A stretch of 64,000 bases of DNA from an uncultured Pelagibacteraceae bacterium (GTDB lineage: Bacteria; Pseudomonadota; Alphaproteobacteria; Pelagibacterales; Pelagibacteraceae). Both the position numbers and the translations under genes were made by a program. Below are positions 34,180 through 42,679 of the stretch, piece after piece. Each line of letters starts with the position of its first letter. Positions within the stretch are counted from its first letter, which is position 1. The stretch is from NCBI GenBank assembly GCA_902567765.1, contig CACFNI010000002.1:1-64000 (forward strand). Reading direction: 5' to 3'. Under the pieces are notes generated by a model, which saw nothing but the letters and a program-made list of their open reading frames with translations, had not been told where the DNA came from and ran no database searches.

Positions 34180-36880
34180 ACATAAAATTACAAATATTGA
34201 GCTTTCAAAATTAGTTAGTTTATTAGGAAAAATATTAGGAATAGTTGTAAAAGAGCAAGAAGGTAAACTGCTTTATAATAAAATTGAGCAAATAAGATAT
34301 TTATCTAAAGCCAGCAGAGGAGCTAAAAGTAAACAAAAAATAAAATTAAATGAAACTAAACAATTTAGAAAATTGATAAGTAGCATTAGTAAATTAAGTC
34401 CATCACAATCCTTAATAATAGCAAGATCTTTTAGTAAATTTTTAAATTTTTCAAATTTAGCAGAGTCACTAGATAATGTTCACAAGGTGGAAGAGGGCAA
34501 AATTCAACAAGCTAGAGGTAATGACGAATTTACTTTACTTGAGGATGTGATTGAAAAACTCTTGAAGAAAAAAAAAATATCAAAAGAAAAATTTTATAAT
34601 TTATCCAAAAGCTTAAATATAGAACTTGTACTTACAGCACATCCAACCGAAGTTAAAAGAAGAACACTTATACAAAAGTACACAAAGGTAAATGATATTT
34701 TAGAAAAATTTAACAAATCAAGAATTTTTAAGATAAAAAATATAGAAAAAGAAAATAATATTTTAGAAAAAAAACTTCATGAACAAATTACATCAATTTG
34801 GAAAACAGATGAACTTAAAAGATCAAAACCAACTCCGGTTCAAGAAGCAAAATGGGGTCTAGCAGTCATCGAGGATAGTTTATGGAATTCTATTCCAAAA
34901 ATTTGTTCGAGATTAGATGAAGCAGTTCAAAAATATTCTGGCAAACAATTGCCAATAAACTATTCACCATTTAAATTTGGGTCATGGATGGGTGGAGATC
35001 GAGATGGTAACCCAAATGTTAATCATAAAATCACCAAAGAAGTAGTATTGTTATCAAGATGGGAGGCTGCAAATTTATACGAAAAAGAAATAACAAAGAT
35101 TATACAAGATCTTTCAATGCATGAATGCTCTAGTGAAATCAAAAGAAAAACAGGTAAAAGCCAAGAACCTTATAGGGTTTATCTTAGACCGGTAAGAAGT
35201 AAGTTGCAAAAAACTCAAAAAGAAATTGAACTTTGTTTACTCAAAAGAAAAAAATTTAATGATAAATTAATTGTTAATTCTATAAATGAAATAATAAATC
35301 CTTTAGTGGTAGTTTATAACTCTCTGTGCAAAACAAAATGTAAAGCGTTAGCAGATGGATCAGTTTTGGATTTAATTAGAAGAGCTTATGCATTTGGTCT
35401 AAACCTAGCAAAATTAGATATTAGACAAGAGGCATCAAGGCATAAAAATATAATAAGTAAAATTTATAAACATAAGTTTAAAAAAGATTATTTGAAAATT
35501 GGTGAAAGAGAAAAAATATCTTTTTTAATTAAATCTCTAAAGTTAAATAAAAAAATTCTTAGTAAAAAAATAAAATTTACAAAAGATGAAAAAGAAACGT
35601 GGGAAACATTCAAGATGTTATCACATACACCATATGAGTGTTTGGGAGCTTATATAATTTCGATGGCCTCGTCTGCTTCAGACATTCTATCTGTAATGCT
35701 TTTACAAAAAGAGGCAGGAATGAAGCAATATTTAAGAATTGTTCCATTGTTTGAAACATTACAAGATTTGAACAACTGTGGGTTAGTTATGAAAGAGATC
35801 TATAAAATTAAGTTTTATTTAAAAAAATTTAAAAATATCCAAGAAGTAATGATTGGCTATTCTGATTCAAGCAAAGATGCTGGAAAATTTGCTGCAGCCT
35901 GGGCACAGTATCGTGCACAAGAAAACCTTCAAAACTTGTCAAATAAATTTAAAGTGAAATTAACATTATTTCATGGAAGAGGAGGATCAGTCGGAAGAGG
36001 TGGAGGGCCGATTTATCATGCATTACTATCTCAACCACCAGGAACTGTTAATGGTAGAACTCGAGTTACAGAACAGGGAGAAATAATCCAACAAAAGTAT
36101 GCAACTGAATCATTAGCCGAATATACTTTAGGTACATATTTAGGCTCAGTGGTTGAAGCATCTTTATCACCACCGCCTAAACCAAAAAATCAGTGGAGAG
36201 ATTTAATGGAGAAAATGTGCGAAATATCGAAAAACTCTTACAGAAAAAATTTAAAGGATAAAGAGTTTTTAGATTATTATTTTAAGGTTACTCCACAGAA
36301 AAAATTAGAGTTTCTTTTTATTGGATCTAGACCTTCTAAAAGAAATAAATCAAATGATATAAAGGGATTGAGAGCAATACCCTGGGTATTTGCTTGGACA
36401 CAAATTAGGTTTTTAATTCCTGCATGGCTTGGTACGTATGAAGCCATTAATTATGCAGTAAAGAATAAGAAAGCAAATATACTTAAACAAATGATTCTTA
36501 ATTGGCCATTTTTTAATTCAAAAATGGATATGCTAGATTGGGTTTTGGTCAAAACAAATCAAAGAATAGTAAAGTTTTATGAAGAGTGCTTAGGAGATAA
36601 TTATACTAGTAGGACAGGTGAAAAATTAAGAAATAATTTATCAAAGTTAATTTTATTAAACAAATCATTAATACCAAAAAACATAATTGAACAAAGAAGA
36701 GATTATAGAGATAGAGTGAGAATAAGAAACACTTACGCAGAAGTATTGAATATATTACAGGCGGATATATTAAAGAAACTATCAAGTAAAAAAATCAAAA
36801 ACTTAGATAAAAAGATACTCAACGATGCATTATTGATAACAATTGCAGGTATAGCAGCAGCGATGAAAAACGTTGGCTAA
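34163..36880 (+). CDS. ppc: Phosphoenolpyruvate carboxylase
   Basis: 905 residues, normal length. Catalytic features: VLTAHPTEVKRRTL with His160, FGSWMGGDRDGNPNV, LDIRQEASRH, GYSDSSKDAGKFAAAWAQYRAQ and the flexible loop FHGRGGSVGRGGGP. It carboxylates PEP to oxaloacetate, supplying malate for MtkAB/Mcl. The extreme C-terminus is KNVG, where the family normally ends in NTG, a mild substitution at an active-site-facing tail. The frame overlaps mtkB and its TAA shares CTAA with the convergent gene. Confidence 0.95.
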   Translation: MVKRLKHKITNIELSKLVSLLGKILGIVVKEQEGKLLYNKIEQIRYLSKASRGAKSKQKIKLNETKQFRKLISSISKLSPSQSLIIARSFSKFLNFSNLAESLDNVHKVEEGKIQQARGNDEFTLLEDVIEKLLKKKKISKEKFYNLSKSLNIELVLTAHPTEVKRRTLIQKYTKVNDILEKFNKSRIFKIKNIEKENNILEKKLHEQITSIWKTDELKRSKPTPVQEAKWGLAVIEDSLWNSIPKICSRLDEAVQKYSGKQLPINYSPFKFGSWMGGDRDGNPNVNHKITKEVVLLSRWEAANLYEKEITKIIQDLSMHECSSEIKRKTGKSQEPYRVYLRPVRSKLQKTQKEIELCLLKRKKFNDKLIVNSINEIINPLVVVYNSLCKTKCKALADGSVLDLIRRAYAFGLNLAKLDIRQEASRHKNIISKIYKHKFKKDYLKIGEREKISFLIKSLKLNKKILSKKIKFTKDEKETWETFKMLSHTPYECLGAYIISMASSASDILSVMLLQKEAGMKQYLRIVPLFETLQDLNNCGLVMKEIYKIKFYLKKFKNIQEVMIGYSDSSKDAGKFAAAWAQYRAQENLQNLSNKFKVKLTLFHGRGGSVGRGGGPIYHALLSQPPGTVNGRTRVTEQGEIIQQKYATESLAEYTLGTYLGSVVEASLSPPPKPKNQWRDLMEKMCEISKNSYRKNLKDKEFLDYYFKVTPQKKLEFLFIGSRPSKRNKSNDIKGLRAIPWVFAWTQIRFLIPAWLGTYEAINYAVKNKKANILKQMILNWPFFNSKMDMLDWVLVKTNQRIVKFYEECLGDNYTSRTGEKLRNNLSKLILLNKSLIPKNIIEQRRDYRDRVRIRNTYAEVLNILQADILKKLSSKKIKNLDKKILNDALLITIAGIAAAMKNVG

Positions 36881-37224
36881 AAAGAAATTTCTCCTAATTT
36901 TTTTAGATAGTCTTCAAATTCTTCTACAAAGCTTTCAGTTGGTTTAATTCTTTTTTTTCTTTGATCTTCTGAAGTTTTTTCAAGAAAAAAAAAACCTTTC
37001 TCACAAGCCTCATTTATAATTAATGCAGATTTAGGTCTTGATGTTTTAAACAATTTAGTTTTTAGCTCCTCAACTGTTATTGGAATATTTTGTTTATAAT
37101 AAGCCATAATTAATAACATCATATGGTAGTGTGATGGCGACTTTCTAAAAAAGTAATTACTTGAGGTATGTGATTGCTTCATTTGTTCTTCCCAAAATTC
37201 AAGTAAAGCTTTTGTACTTTTCAT
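36877..37224 (-). CDS. Small winged-helix (MarR-like) protein coupled to tdm
   Basis: 115 residues. The middle region (ITVEELKTKLFKTSRPKSALIINEACEKGFFFLEKTSEDQRKKRIKPT) has the helix-turn-helix then beta-wing pattern of MarR-type regulators, including the D-x-R turn of the wing. The ATG shares one base with the tdm stop (TAATG), so it is made with the TMAO demethylase and may regulate this locus. Family assignment is by pattern only. No ligand-binding extension beyond the short N-terminal helices. Confidence 0.6.
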   Translation of the reverse strand: MKSTKALLEFWEEQMKQSHTSSNYFFRKSPSHYHMMLLIMAYYKQNIPITVEELKTKLFKTSRPKSALIINEACEKGFFFLEKTSEDQRKKRIKPTESFVEEFEDYLKKLGEISF

Positions 37225-39557
37225 TAAGATCTGACTCTTGTTTTTTGAGGATCAAAATGTGGAAATGGAACTATCCTAGCAGGTATTCTTTTTTGATGGC
37301 CATCAATTTTTCCTACTTCAACCTCTGTTCCAGTCTCAGAATGACCTACATCAATTCTACATAAAGCAATATTTTTATTTAAAGTTGGAGATATACACCC
37401 ACTTGTTATTATTCCAACTTGAGATCTATCAATGTGTACACAATCACCATGATTAGCTTTTTCTTTACTAACTAATTCAAGACCAACTAATTTTTTTTGT
37501 GGATTTTCTTTTCTTTTTATTAAATTTTCCTTTCCAATAAAATTCTCTGTTTTTGTTTTTAAAGGCACTGTGAAACCAACCCCAGCTTCAAAAGGATCAA
37601 CTTGTCCATCAAACTCATTTCCAAACAAAATTAAACCTGCTTCAATTCTTAATAAATCAAGCGCTCCAAAACCTGCAGGTATTAGACCTTCGTCTTTTCC
37701 ATTTTCCATTACAACATCCCAAACTTTTGGTGCATCAGATGGATGACACCATATTTCATAACCTAATTCTCCTGTATATCCAGTTCTTGATATCATTAAT
37801 GGTATTCCACTTAATTCTTTAACCCTACAAATTGTGAACCTAAACCACTGTAATTCTGATATTTTTGGTTGTGTTGGAGACGTAAATATAAATTTTTCTA
37901 AAATTTTTCTGCTATTTGGACCTTGTAAGGAAATATTGTTTATTTGATCAGTAGAATTTTTAATTCGGACTTTAAAATTTTTTTTCTTTGCTTGTTCTTT
38001 CAACCATTCTCCAGCATATTCATCTCCACAAATCCATCTAAAACCATGATCGCTCATTTTTAATAATGTACCGTCGTCAAACATTAGTCCATTTTCATAA
38101 CACATAGATGAATATACTACTTGCCCAACTGAAAGTTTTTTAATATTTCTAGTTAAAGTGTAATTCATTAATTCTTCAGCATCTGGTCCAAGTATTTCAA
38201 ATTTTCTTAAAGATGAAAGATCGATAATTACCGCTTTTTCTCTACAAGCATTATATTCATTTATTAACCCATGTTTTGTATAATCATTTGGTAACCAGTA
38301 ACCTCTTGCATCAACAAAATTTCTTGTAAGTTTTGAAGTACGTTCATAAAAACCTGTATTTTTTGTAAGTTTTGGTTCTGAGTCAGTTTTCATTCTAAAA
38401 GCAAATGATTTAGTAAATTCTTTTTTTTTATCATAAGTTCTAACAAAAATATCAGTAGGATTCCATGAATTACATGGATCAATATCGCTTGGACATGCTG
38501 ATGTTCCGCAAGTTAAATCTTTAAGTGCTCGCATTATTACGTAATCTCCGGGTCTTGCAAAAGATTCATCTGAAACAACAGAGTTTTGCCCTCCTGCAGA
38601 CGTGTTAAAAAAAAGGTTAATTGCATGCCATCCCTTTTGACGTTTTACTCCGAATTTTTCCATTGAGTCGCTTAGATTATCTGAACAATTTGGATGTCCA
38701 AAGTAACCTGCGTCCTCATAGTATTTTGCAGTACATGCTAAATTAAAAGTATCATGTCTTCCTACTGTATCTCTAATTACCTCTACTAAAGGCTCATGAT
38801 CGGTATCGTAAAATTTTGAATATAAACCAGGACCAGGAAAGGTATTTCCCATAAAAGTTCTAGTAGTTTGCCAATCTAAACCTTTTTCGATGCCTTTATT
38901 AAGCTTGCTTGTATCGAAGGCAACAAAATCAGAGCATTGTCTTCCAGTTGGACAAATAATTTGAATATAATCACCTTCTTTCACTTCAAATGATATAGCG
39001 GTTTGTTTTTCTATATTTGTTTCATTTAAAGGATCAAACATGGGATCAGGTATTATAGAGTGTTCTTTATCATTTATAATATTTGCTCTTTTAACAAAAA
39101 CCGTTAAGTCTGTAGGAGGATTTTGTTCATGAACCATCATTTCGTTTCCTGGAGCAGCAAAGACACAATAACATTTATCTTTTGATTTTAATTTTATCTT
39201 ATCTCCCCAAGGAGTGTCTTTATCAAAGATTACCGAGGACTTTGATTTTAAAATATCAAGGTTTCTTTTTTTAAGTTGATAAGAGGCAATTTTTGAGCTT
39301 TCATCTTTTTTAATTAATATTTTTTTTATTTCTGAGTTTGTTTTATTTTCTTTTAGATTTAGAATACTTACTTCGGATTTCCCATGTTTATTAAATACTG
39401 CAATTTCACAAATTTGATTTCCCTCATTGTTCAAGATTTCAATTTCATCTTCTGGAAGAATTTGAATACCAGTTAATCCACCTCCATTCACCACATATCT
39501 TTCAACTCCAGGTGGTAACACATTTAATCCTGGTTCTTTTATTTTATGACTAGTCAT
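37224..39557 (-). CDS. tdm: Trimethylamine-N-oxide demethylase (aldolase)
   Basis: 777-residue two-domain protein. The N-terminal half is DUF1989-like, with candidate zinc-binding cysteines in CPTGRQCSDF (about residues 202-208) and CGTSACPSDIDPC (about 344-356). The C-terminal half is a GcvT/aminomethyltransferase-type folate domain (GFGALDLLRIEAGLILFGNEFD, then KENLIKRKENP and ISPTLNKNIALCRID). This fusion is the known architecture of Tdm, which splits TMAO into dimethylamine and formaldehyde, the folate domain possibly catching the latter. Divergent from tmoX and followed by a wHTH gene. Confidence 0.92.
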   Translation of the reverse strand: MTSHKIKEPGLNVLPPGVERYVVNGGGLTGIQILPEDEIEILNNEGNQICEIAVFNKHGKSEVSILNLKENKTNSEIKKILIKKDESSKIASYQLKKRNLDILKSKSSVIFDKDTPWGDKIKLKSKDKCYCVFAAPGNEMMVHEQNPPTDLTVFVKRANIINDKEHSIIPDPMFDPLNETNIEKQTAISFEVKEGDYIQIICPTGRQCSDFVAFDTSKLNKGIEKGLDWQTTRTFMGNTFPGPGLYSKFYDTDHEPLVEVIRDTVGRHDTFNLACTAKYYEDAGYFGHPNCSDNLSDSMEKFGVKRQKGWHAINLFFNTSAGGQNSVVSDESFARPGDYVIMRALKDLTCGTSACPSDIDPCNSWNPTDIFVRTYDKKKEFTKSFAFRMKTDSEPKLTKNTGFYERTSKLTRNFVDARGYWLPNDYTKHGLINEYNACREKAVIIDLSSLRKFEILGPDAEELMNYTLTRNIKKLSVGQVVYSSMCYENGLMFDDGTLLKMSDHGFRWICGDEYAGEWLKEQAKKKNFKVRIKNSTDQINNISLQGPNSRKILEKFIFTSPTQPKISELQWFRFTICRVKELSGIPLMISRTGYTGELGYEIWCHPSDAPKVWDVVMENGKDEGLIPAGFGALDLLRIEAGLILFGNEFDGQVDPFEAGVGFTVPLKTKTENFIGKENLIKRKENPQKKLVGLELVSKEKANHGDCVHIDRSQVGIITSGCISPTLNKNIALCRIDVGHSETGTEVEVGKIDGHQKRIPARIVPFPHFDPQKTRVRS

Positions 39558-39608
39558 CGCAAAAATACTCAGTTTTTTTTATGTCTATATTATATAAATA
39601 TGTTCTAG

Positions 39609-39637
39609 TTGACTATAAATTTACTTAAGCACATAAT
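39609..39637 (+). promoter_or_regulatory. Sigma70-type promoter of tmoX
   Basis: A -35 TTGACT (39609-39614) and -10 CATAAT (39632-39637) are separated by 17 bases, placing the start near 39644. The transcript would have a ~25-base leader with a strong ribosome-binding site, AAGGAAAGGGG, at 39654-39664. This leadered layout contrasts with the leaderless promoters elsewhere in the window and fits a very highly expressed binding protein. Confidence 0.6.
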
Positions 39638-39669
39638 TAATCATCTTAATATTAAGGAAAGGGGAAAAA

Positions 39670-40608
39670 ATGAGAAAAATCATATCTCTACTGTCAGCAT
39701 TAGTTATATCTTTAGTTTCTTTTACAGGAATAGCTAATTCTGCAGATAGCAAAAAGCCCATAGTAATTCCTACACATAACTGGTCAAGTCAAGTGGTAAT
39801 GGCATATGTTATTGGTGGTATTTTTGAGAGCATGGGTAGCAATGTAAAATATGTACCAGCTGACTCTCAGGCTGTTTATGAATCTATCAGAATTGGTGAT
39901 GTCACTATATCTCATGAAGTTTGGGAATCTGCTTTTGGTAAATCTTTTGATACTGCAAGAGACAAAGGTGGTTTACTTGATTGGGGCGATCACGAAGCAA
40001 GAACAATTGAGGACATGGGTTATCCAGATTGGGCAGCAAAATATTGCCCAGGTCTACCTGACTGGAATGCTTTAAAAAGTCCAGATTGTGCAAAAGCTTT
40101 TGCAACACCAGACTCTGGTGGAAAAGGAAGAATGTTAGAAGGTCCACAAAGTTGGCATGGCGATCTAATACCTCAAAGGATAGAGGCTCTTGGGTTAGGC
40201 GATTTATGGACTGTTAAGTTTGCTGGTGGTGCCGATGCATTATGGGCAGAACTTAAAGCAGCTAAAAAAGAAGGAAGAGGAACTATAATCTTTAACTGGA
40301 CACCTAACTTTACTGATGGTGCAGGTTTTACTTTTATAGATTTTCCACCATATTATGATGGTTGTAGGCCAGTAGATGGTGGTGATGGTAAGTGTGGAGC
40401 ACCTGACGGTTATTTGAAAAAAGCTGTTAATGCTAACTTTCCTAAAACTCATCCAGCAGCAGCAAAAATGTTCAAACAGTTGTCATTTAACACTAGTCAA
40501 ATCGGAGCAATGGCTGCTTTAGTTGACCTAGAAAAAATGACACATGAAGATGCCGCTAAAAAATGGTTAGCTGATAATAAATCGGTTTGGCAAAAGTGGA
40601 CTAAGTAA
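39670..40608 (+). CDS. tmoX: TMAO-binding periplasmic protein of an ABC transporter
   Basis: 312 residues with a cleavable signal peptide (IISLLSALVISLVSFTGIANSA). The mature protein is OpuAC/ProX-like and rich in Trp residues able to form a cation-pi cage for a quaternary amine: HNWSSQ, EVWESAFG, LLDWGDHE, SWHGDLIPQ and FNWTPNF. Its position divergent from tdm and before the tmoW/tmoV-type genes supports TMAO rather than glycine betaine, though related methylated amines could also bind. It is followed by a strong terminator. Confidence 0.88.
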   Translation: MRKIISLLSALVISLVSFTGIANSADSKKPIVIPTHNWSSQVVMAYVIGGIFESMGSNVKYVPADSQAVYESIRIGDVTISHEVWESAFGKSFDTARDKGGLLDWGDHEARTIEDMGYPDWAAKYCPGLPDWNALKSPDCAKAFATPDSGGKGRMLEGPQSWHGDLIPQRIEALGLGDLWTVKFAGGADALWAELKAAKKEGRGTIIFNWTPNFTDGAGFTFIDFPPYYDGCRPVDGGDGKCGAPDGYLKKAVNANFPKTHPAAAKMFKQLSFNTSQIGAMAALVDLEKMTHEDAAKKWLADNKSVWQKWTK

Positions 40609-40640
40609 ACACTTTTAACAAATAAAATTATCATTTAAAT

Positions 40641-40675
40641 TCTCCCCTAGTTTTTACTAGGGGAGATTTTTTTTT
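40641..40675 (+). terminator. Intrinsic terminator after tmoX
   Basis: A perfect 10-base inverted repeat, TCTCCCCTAG (40641-40650) and CTAGGGGAGA (40657-40666), with a 6-base loop, followed by nine T (40667-40675). It would end most tmoX transcripts before the downstream permease genes. Confidence 0.92.
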
Positions 40676-40702
40676 AATTTTGATGTAATTTATTTCAGAT
40701 AG

Positions 40703-41080
40703 ATGAGAAAACTTTTTGCATACATTATTCTAAGTCTACTTTTTGCTAACATAAGCTTTGCTAAAAAATCAGGCTGCACAGACGGTAACTGCAATACTGG
40801 TTTTGGAACATGGACATATACAGATAAAACTACTTATGTAGGTGAGTGGGTAAATGGTTCAAAAAATGGCAACGGAATTGAGACATGGCCCAATGGATAC
40901 TCATACGAAGGTGACTTTAAAGAAAGTAAATGGCATGGCAAAGGAACTTTAAAATTCCCAGACGGTTCAAGTTATAAGGGTGAATGGAAAAATAATAAAA
41001 TGCATGGAAAAGGTATTTTTACCTGGTCCAATGGTAAAACAAAAGAGGGAAATTGGAATGAGGGCGATTATGTTAAGTAA
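40703..41080 (+). CDS. Secreted MORN-repeat protein
   Basis: 125 residues with a signal peptide (LFAYIILSLLFANISFA). The mature part is a run of MORN repeats of about 23 residues: YVGEWVNGSKNGNGIETWPNG, YEGDFKESKWHGKGTLKFPDG, YKGEWKNNKMHGKGIFTWSNG, with a partial repeat at the end and two cysteines near the N-terminus (GCTDGNC). MORN repeats form beta-hairpin stacks that bind lipids or proteins. It lies between tmoX and tmoW; whether it belongs to TMAO uptake is unknown. Confidence 0.88.
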   Translation: MRKLFAYIILSLLFANISFAKKSGCTDGNCNTGFGTWTYTDKTTYVGEWVNGSKNGNGIETWPNGYSYEGDFKESKWHGKGTLKFPDGSSYKGEWKNNKMHGKGIFTWSNGKTKEGNWNEGDYVK

Positions 41081-41594
41081 AATAAATCAATTTCCAGAAA
41101 GTTTTAGAAGATCAATAGGTTTAGCAAGTTTAACAATTACAATTTTTTTTATTTTTTTTGTTCTTAACATTATTTTTGGACCAGACAAGAATGCAGAAAA
41201 AAAGTTTGTAGAGCAAAAAAAAATACAAGAAAAAGCAAATGAATTAATTTCAACTTTACCTAGAGGTGTATTAACATTTTATCAGTCTGACATAGGTCAA
41301 AAATTATCATCTGATGAATATAAAATTGTTTGTAATAATACGAAAATTATAACTCAAAGAGCTATAATGGGAGCAAATATTACAGACAGTAAAGCATTTA
41401 ATTTATATACAGCTAATGGCGGCACAACTGGAAAATATGCAGTGAATTGGGATGATAACAAAAAAAAATGTTTTGCAAAATTTACAGTGAAACCACTCGA
41501 GGGCACTTCAGACTCTGTAACTGTTGAGGGAGAAGCCCTTGGGTTTTTAAAAACAAGTATAGATACAAGGGTTTATTTTATTAAAAATTTTTAA
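41058..41594 (+). CDS. Membrane-anchored hypothetical protein within the tmo locus
   Basis: 178 residues from ATG 41058, chosen because a GAGGGA ribosome-binding site lies seven bases before it; ATG 41070 is an alternative, and the open frame from 40980 is too far inside the MORN gene. One membrane helix (LASLTITIFFIFFVLNIIF, about residues 24-42) is followed by a soluble domain with a Cys in KIVCNNTK and another in KKKCFAKF, which could pair if exported. No family recognised. It overlaps the MORN gene by 23 bases. Confidence 0.75.
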   Translation: MRAIMLSKINQFPESFRRSIGLASLTITIFFIFFVLNIIFGPDKNAEKKFVEQKKIQEKANELISTLPRGVLTFYQSDIGQKLSSDEYKIVCNNTKIITQRAIMGANITDSKAFNLYTANGGTTGKYAVNWDDNKKKCFAKFTVKPLEGTSDSVTVEGEALGFLKTSIDTRVYFIKNF

Positions 41595-41636
41595 ATGGAG
41601 GAATTATTAAAAAAAATAGTATAATTTGTTAAAAAT

Positions 41637-42674
41637 ATGTCTTCAACGCCTGTGATAAAATGTGAATCTGTATATAAAATATTTGGAACTAATGCAGAAA
41701 AAATGCTTCAAAGTGCAAATGGAAATGTAGATGCAAAAACATTTCAAGATGCAGGATGTATTGTTGGAGTAAATAACGCTTCTTTTGAGGTTTCAAAAGG
41801 AGAAATGTTAGTTGTAATGGGCTTATCTGGATCAGGCAAATCAACTCTTCTAAGATGCATTTCTCGATTAACAGATGCTACAGGAGGGAAAATATTTATT
41901 GAAGGACAAGATTTGCTTGCAATGAATAATAAACAGTTAATTGAGTTAAGAAGGAGTAAAATGGGAATGGTTTTTCAAAGTTTTGCTCTTCTTCCTCATA
42001 AAACAGTTTTAGAAAATATTGCTTTCCCACTACAAATCAAAGGAATTAAAACAGAAGAAAGTATAAAGAAAGCAATAGAAATGGTTGAACTAGTAGGTTT
42101 AAAAGGTAGAGAGAACTATTTTCCTAGAGAATTATCTGGAGGTCAACAACAAAGAGTAGGTATTGCTCGATCATTAGCAGTTGAACCAGATATATGGTTT
42201 TTGGACGAACCATTTTCAGCACTTGATCCATTAATAAGAAAAGAGATGCAGGATGAATTTTTAAGACTTCAAGGAAAATTAAATAAAACAATCCTATTTA
42301 TTACCCATGACTTTGACGAAGCTTTAAGACTTGCAGACAGAATTGCAATTATGAAAGATGGTTTAATTGAACAATTAGACACACCCGCAAATATAGTTTT
42401 AAATCCTAAAACTGAATATATAAGAAAATTTACAGAAGAAGTACCAAGAGAAAAAGTGTTAAAAATTGAGGATATTATGGACTCAAACTCGCTTGGACAA
42501 AGTGAAAATAGTATAAGTGTACTAAAAGATGCAATTATAGAAACTGTTGCTGAAAAAATTTTGAGTCAGGAAAAATCTGTGAATGTTATTGATAAAAATA
42601 ATAAAGTAATCGGTAGTGTTAAACCTTCAAAAATAATTCAAACAGTTTTTGGAGGAAGAAAAGAAAATTCATAA
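41637..42674 (+). CDS. tmoW: ABC transporter ATPase for TMAO/quaternary amines
   Basis: 345 residues of the ProV/OpuAA type. Walker A is GLSGSGKST (residues 62-70), the signature is LSGGQQQR, Walker B is IWFLDEPFSALDP, and the switch His is in ITHDFDEAL. A residual CBS-like C-terminal tail (about residues 270-345) is present but short. A TATAAT at 41620-41625 may give it its own promoter with a leader of only a few bases. tmoV follows 5 bases later. Confidence 0.87.
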   Translation: MSSTPVIKCESVYKIFGTNAEKMLQSANGNVDAKTFQDAGCIVGVNNASFEVSKGEMLVVMGLSGSGKSTLLRCISRLTDATGGKIFIEGQDLLAMNNKQLIELRRSKMGMVFQSFALLPHKTVLENIAFPLQIKGIKTEESIKKAIEMVELVGLKGRENYFPRELSGGQQQRVGIARSLAVEPDIWFLDEPFSALDPLIRKEMQDEFLRLQGKLNKTILFITHDFDEALRLADRIAIMKDGLIEQLDTPANIVLNPKTEYIRKFTEEVPREKVLKIEDIMDSNSLGQSENSISVLKDAIIETVAEKILSQEKSVNVIDKNNKVIGSVKPSKIIQTVFGGRKENS

Positions 42675-42679
42675 ATTTT

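Noticed and set aside
39558..39669. Riboswitch between tdm and tmoX
   Set aside because: The gap is very A+T-rich with no stable stem; a plain promoter and ribosome-binding site explain it.
40240..40452. Minus-strand frame inside tmoX
   Set aside because: It is antisense to a well-supported periplasmic binding protein and shows no family features.
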